Source of the DNA: Dehalococcoidia bacterium
GTDB lineage: Bacteria > Chloroflexota > Dehalococcoidia > Dehalococcoidales > JAUWYK01
NCBI GenBank assembly: GCA_030615865.1
Contig: JAUWYK010000056.1
Coordinates: 1 to 13,078, forward strand
Length of the DNA: 13,078 bases
Direction: 5' to 3'
A program made the position numbers and the translations under genes. The notes beneath the pieces were generated by a model. The model did not search any database, had not been told where the DNA came from, and saw only the letters and a list, made by a program, of their open reading frames with translations. Positions within the stretch are counted from its first letter, which is position 1, and every line of letters starts with the position of its first letter. Of this stretch, positions 12,490 to 13,078 are shown piece by piece.

Positions 12490-13078
12490 CTAAATCAAGC
12501 CCAGCTGTCTAAGTCTGATGCACATGGCTGACTTTGGAACAGCGAAGATTTCTGCCATCCGGTCTAAGTCCTTAACCTCTACCCACTTTTTCACTACCCA
12601 TTCTCTAGGCATCAGCGTGCAGAGGGCGAAGTAGTCAGCCAGCAACTCGTTGAAAGAACCTACTATACTTCCTCTTTTTCTAAACACGGGGCTGGTTCGG
12701 CAGTGGGCTAAGATATGGAAAGCCTCGTGGAATACAGTGAACCTCATTGTAGGAGCGGCATCACTGTCCTTAACTTGTATTACCCATCCATCCTTCTGAC
12801 GCCAGATAGCACCGTGATAGGCCTTTAATGGCAGTTGGCGGACTTCTACTCCATACTGCCGGTCCATTAGTCTAACCAGCCCGGTTGACACCGGGGGGCA
12901 ACGAACATTTCCCATTTTAAGGTACGTTTCTGCCAGTCTTTCCACCAGTTGACTTAGCTTACAGTGTCTCTTATCTTTACCTTCAGCTTTTATAAAATCA
13001 TAGCTATGAAGGTTAAATTGCCTCTCATCAAGTAATCGGTTCAGGCGTTCTCTATACTCGTCAGGGCACCAGTCACTC
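12490..13078 (-). CDS. ImmA/IrrE-family metallopeptidase, N-terminus outside window
   Basis: The frame stays open to the right edge, upstream of the GTG at 12945, so the real start lies beyond 13078; at least 195 codons are visible. Counted from that GTG, the zinc motif is FHEAFHIL (His73, Glu74, His77) and the third ligand is probably Glu100 in FNELLADYFALCTLMP, the classic ImmA/IrrE pattern. YHGAIWRQKDGWVIQV lies before it, as in the COG2856 fold. The C-terminal MAEIFAVPKSAMCIRLRQLGLI is the usual short helical end. The visible upstream part (CPDEYRERLNRLL...) is helical and unassigned. Family members cleave phage or stress-response regulators, such as ImmR and DdrO. No partner repressor is visible in the window. 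Confidence 0.85.
   Translation of the reverse strand, partial: SDWCPDEYRERLNRLLDERQFNLHSYDFIKAEGKDKRHCKLSQLVERLAETYLKMGNVRCPPVSTGLVRLMDRQYGVEVRQLPLKAYHGAIWRQKDGWVIQVKDSDAAPTMRFTVFHEAFHILAHCRTSPVFRKRGSIVGSFNELLADYFALCTLMPREWVVKKWVEVKDLDRMAEIFAVPKSAMCIRLRQLGLI

Noticed and set aside
1..13078. CRISPR array, tRNA, rRNA, insertion sequence or integrase
   Set aside because: No regularly spaced direct repeats, cloverleaf-like segments, rRNA signature, transposase or recombinase motifs were found by reading both strands.

Overview
The window is bacterial. It has dense short-spaced genes, strong AGGAGG ribosome binding sites and recognisable sigma-70-type promoters. No marker gene fixes the taxonomy. 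The anaerobic-looking acyl-CoA operon, the ferredoxin-nitroreductase fusion, a GYD-domain protein and the very small DUF5679 zinc-ribbon protein together suggest a Chloroflexota, probably Dehalococcoidia-like, genome. This is an inference from gene content only.

Left part (1-5640, all minus strand). The edge holds the first 29 codons of a lipoprotein. Next to it (195-386) is a truncated second lipoprotein that begins like a rhodanese, keeps an intact promoter and shares a duplicated leader with the first. A five-gene operon follows, read right to left from a clear promoter at 5609-5638. Its order is ferredoxin-nitroreductase fusion, acyl-CoA ligase, DUF35 zinc-ribbon/OB protein, SCP-x-type thiolase, and a methylmalonyl-CoA-epimerase-like VOC protein. 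The set looks built to activate a carboxylic acid to its CoA ester and process it, with the thiolase and DUF35 protein probably acting as a complex. The substrate cannot be read from the sequence. The VOC gene carries a one-base frameshift in an A-run.

Middle and right part (5800-11560, plus strand). A promoter at 5805-5833 leads through a structured leader into an overlapping two-gene unit, a 143-residue unknown protein and a ComEC-like metallo-beta-lactamase-fold protein. Then come a four-helix membrane protein, a GYD-domain protein, a membrane-anchored alpha/beta hydrolase, a Vps62-like (DUF946-like) protein and a 46-residue zinc ribbon that ends at a perfect terminator. The hydrolase gene is preceded by a second, diverged copy of the roughly 100-base leader hairpin found before the metallo-beta-lactamase unit. 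This duplicated element is the most interesting unexplained structure in the window.

Right edge (11656-13078, minus strand). A ClpP-fold serine protease lacking the usual third catalytic residue lies downstream of an ImmA/IrrE-type HExxH peptidase that runs off the window. The right half reads like an accessory region of small or poorly characterised genes. No transposase, integrase, tRNA, rRNA or CRISPR array was seen.
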